Part shown: one piece after another, positions 5,518 through 5,624 of the stretch
Position numbering within the stretch: the first letter of the stretch is position 1
Layout of the letters: each line of letters starts with the position of its first letter
From: Bacteroidota bacterium
Lineage (GTDB): Bacteria > Bacteroidota > Rhodothermia > Rhodothermales > UBA10348
Assembly (NCBI GenBank): GCA_022571135.1
Contig: JACZYK010000197.1
Coordinates: 1-5,624 of the forward strand
Direction of reading: 5' to 3'
Length of the DNA: 5,624 nt
The notes under the pieces: model-generated
What the model saw: the letters and a program-made list of their open reading frames with translations, nothing else
Told to the model about the DNA's origin: nothing
Database searches by the model: none
Position numbers and translations under genes: made by a program

Positions 5518-5624
5518 ATGGAAGCACTCGAACATTTTATAAACGTAATCAACCTGTATCTGTCGCCCGTTCTCGTGGTTGGGCTGCTGGGTGCGGCGTA
5601 TTGGCGGACTGCTATTCTGCCTGC
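5518..5624 (+). CDS. N-terminus of an unidentified membrane protein (cut by window end)
   Basis: An open frame runs from ATG 5518 off the end of the window, giving 35 full codons. It begins MEALEHFINVINLYLSP and continues with a hydrophobic stretch (about residues 11-28, VLVVGLLGAAYW) ending in the charged residue of WRT. This looks like a first transmembrane helix or signal anchor close to the N-terminus, followed by the start of a possible second hydrophobic segment. I do not recognise the family, and it does not look like the start of FtsX. The start is not settled: no Shine-Dalgarno is seen before ATG 5518, and the frame stays open upstream to 5422. A GTG at 5443 would add 25 mostly polar residues. 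ATG 5518 is preferred because the hydrophobic segment would then sit near the N-terminus. Confidence 0.55.
   Translation, partial: MEALEHFINVINLYLSPVLVVGLLGAAYWRTAILP

Overview
The window reads as ordinary bacterial chromosome. It is densely coded on the + strand, and by eye moderately G+C-rich (mid-50s per cent). No transposase, integrase, phage gene, CRISPR array, tRNA or rRNA is visible. The best guess for the source is a member of the Bacteroidota/Rhodothermota/Balneolota side of the tree or a related uncultured lineage. Two points support this: PdxA has the PADGFFG and YHDQGLIPFK wording I associate with that group, and ftsE stands without an adjoining ftsX. This is inference from motif style, not a measured placement.

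Layout. Positions 1-139 are a non-coding leader with unusual repeat content. It holds two near-identical 15-bp motif copies (30-44 and 121-135), a perfect 15-bp hyphenated palindrome (47-61), and a 9-bp inverted repeat (12-20 with 88-96). Four genes then follow without a gap, each overlapping the next by 4 nt: nrnA (140-1219, DHH/DHHA1 nano-RNase/pAp phosphatase), pepA (1216-2712, M17 leucyl aminopeptidase), pdxA (2709-3803, vitamin B6 synthesis) and a YqeM-like class I SAM methyltransferase (3800-4558). A 45-nt gap carries a perfect inverted copy of 14 bp of the leader motif (4561-4574). Next comes ftsE (4604-5293, cell-division ABC ATPase). A 224-nt non-coding stretch follows, with a 12-bp palindrome. 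The window ends in the first 35 or so codons of a membrane protein (from 5518).

How the genes fit together. The three ATGA/TTGA overlaps argue for one translationally coupled four-gene transcript. Its products are housekeeping enzymes: end-stage RNA turnover and pAp removal, peptide recycling, pyridoxal phosphate synthesis, and a methyltransferase of unknown substrate. They do not form one pathway. FtsE is probably read from the same or an overlapping transcript, but it has its own good ribosome binding site and lies beyond the repeated motif.

I see no new multi-gene defence, mobile or biosynthetic system here. The most unexplained signal is the motif GCGTTA-W-CAGGC-S-CT. It occurs three times, only in the gaps, twice in direct orientation before nrnA and once inverted before ftsE, and so brackets the four-gene block.
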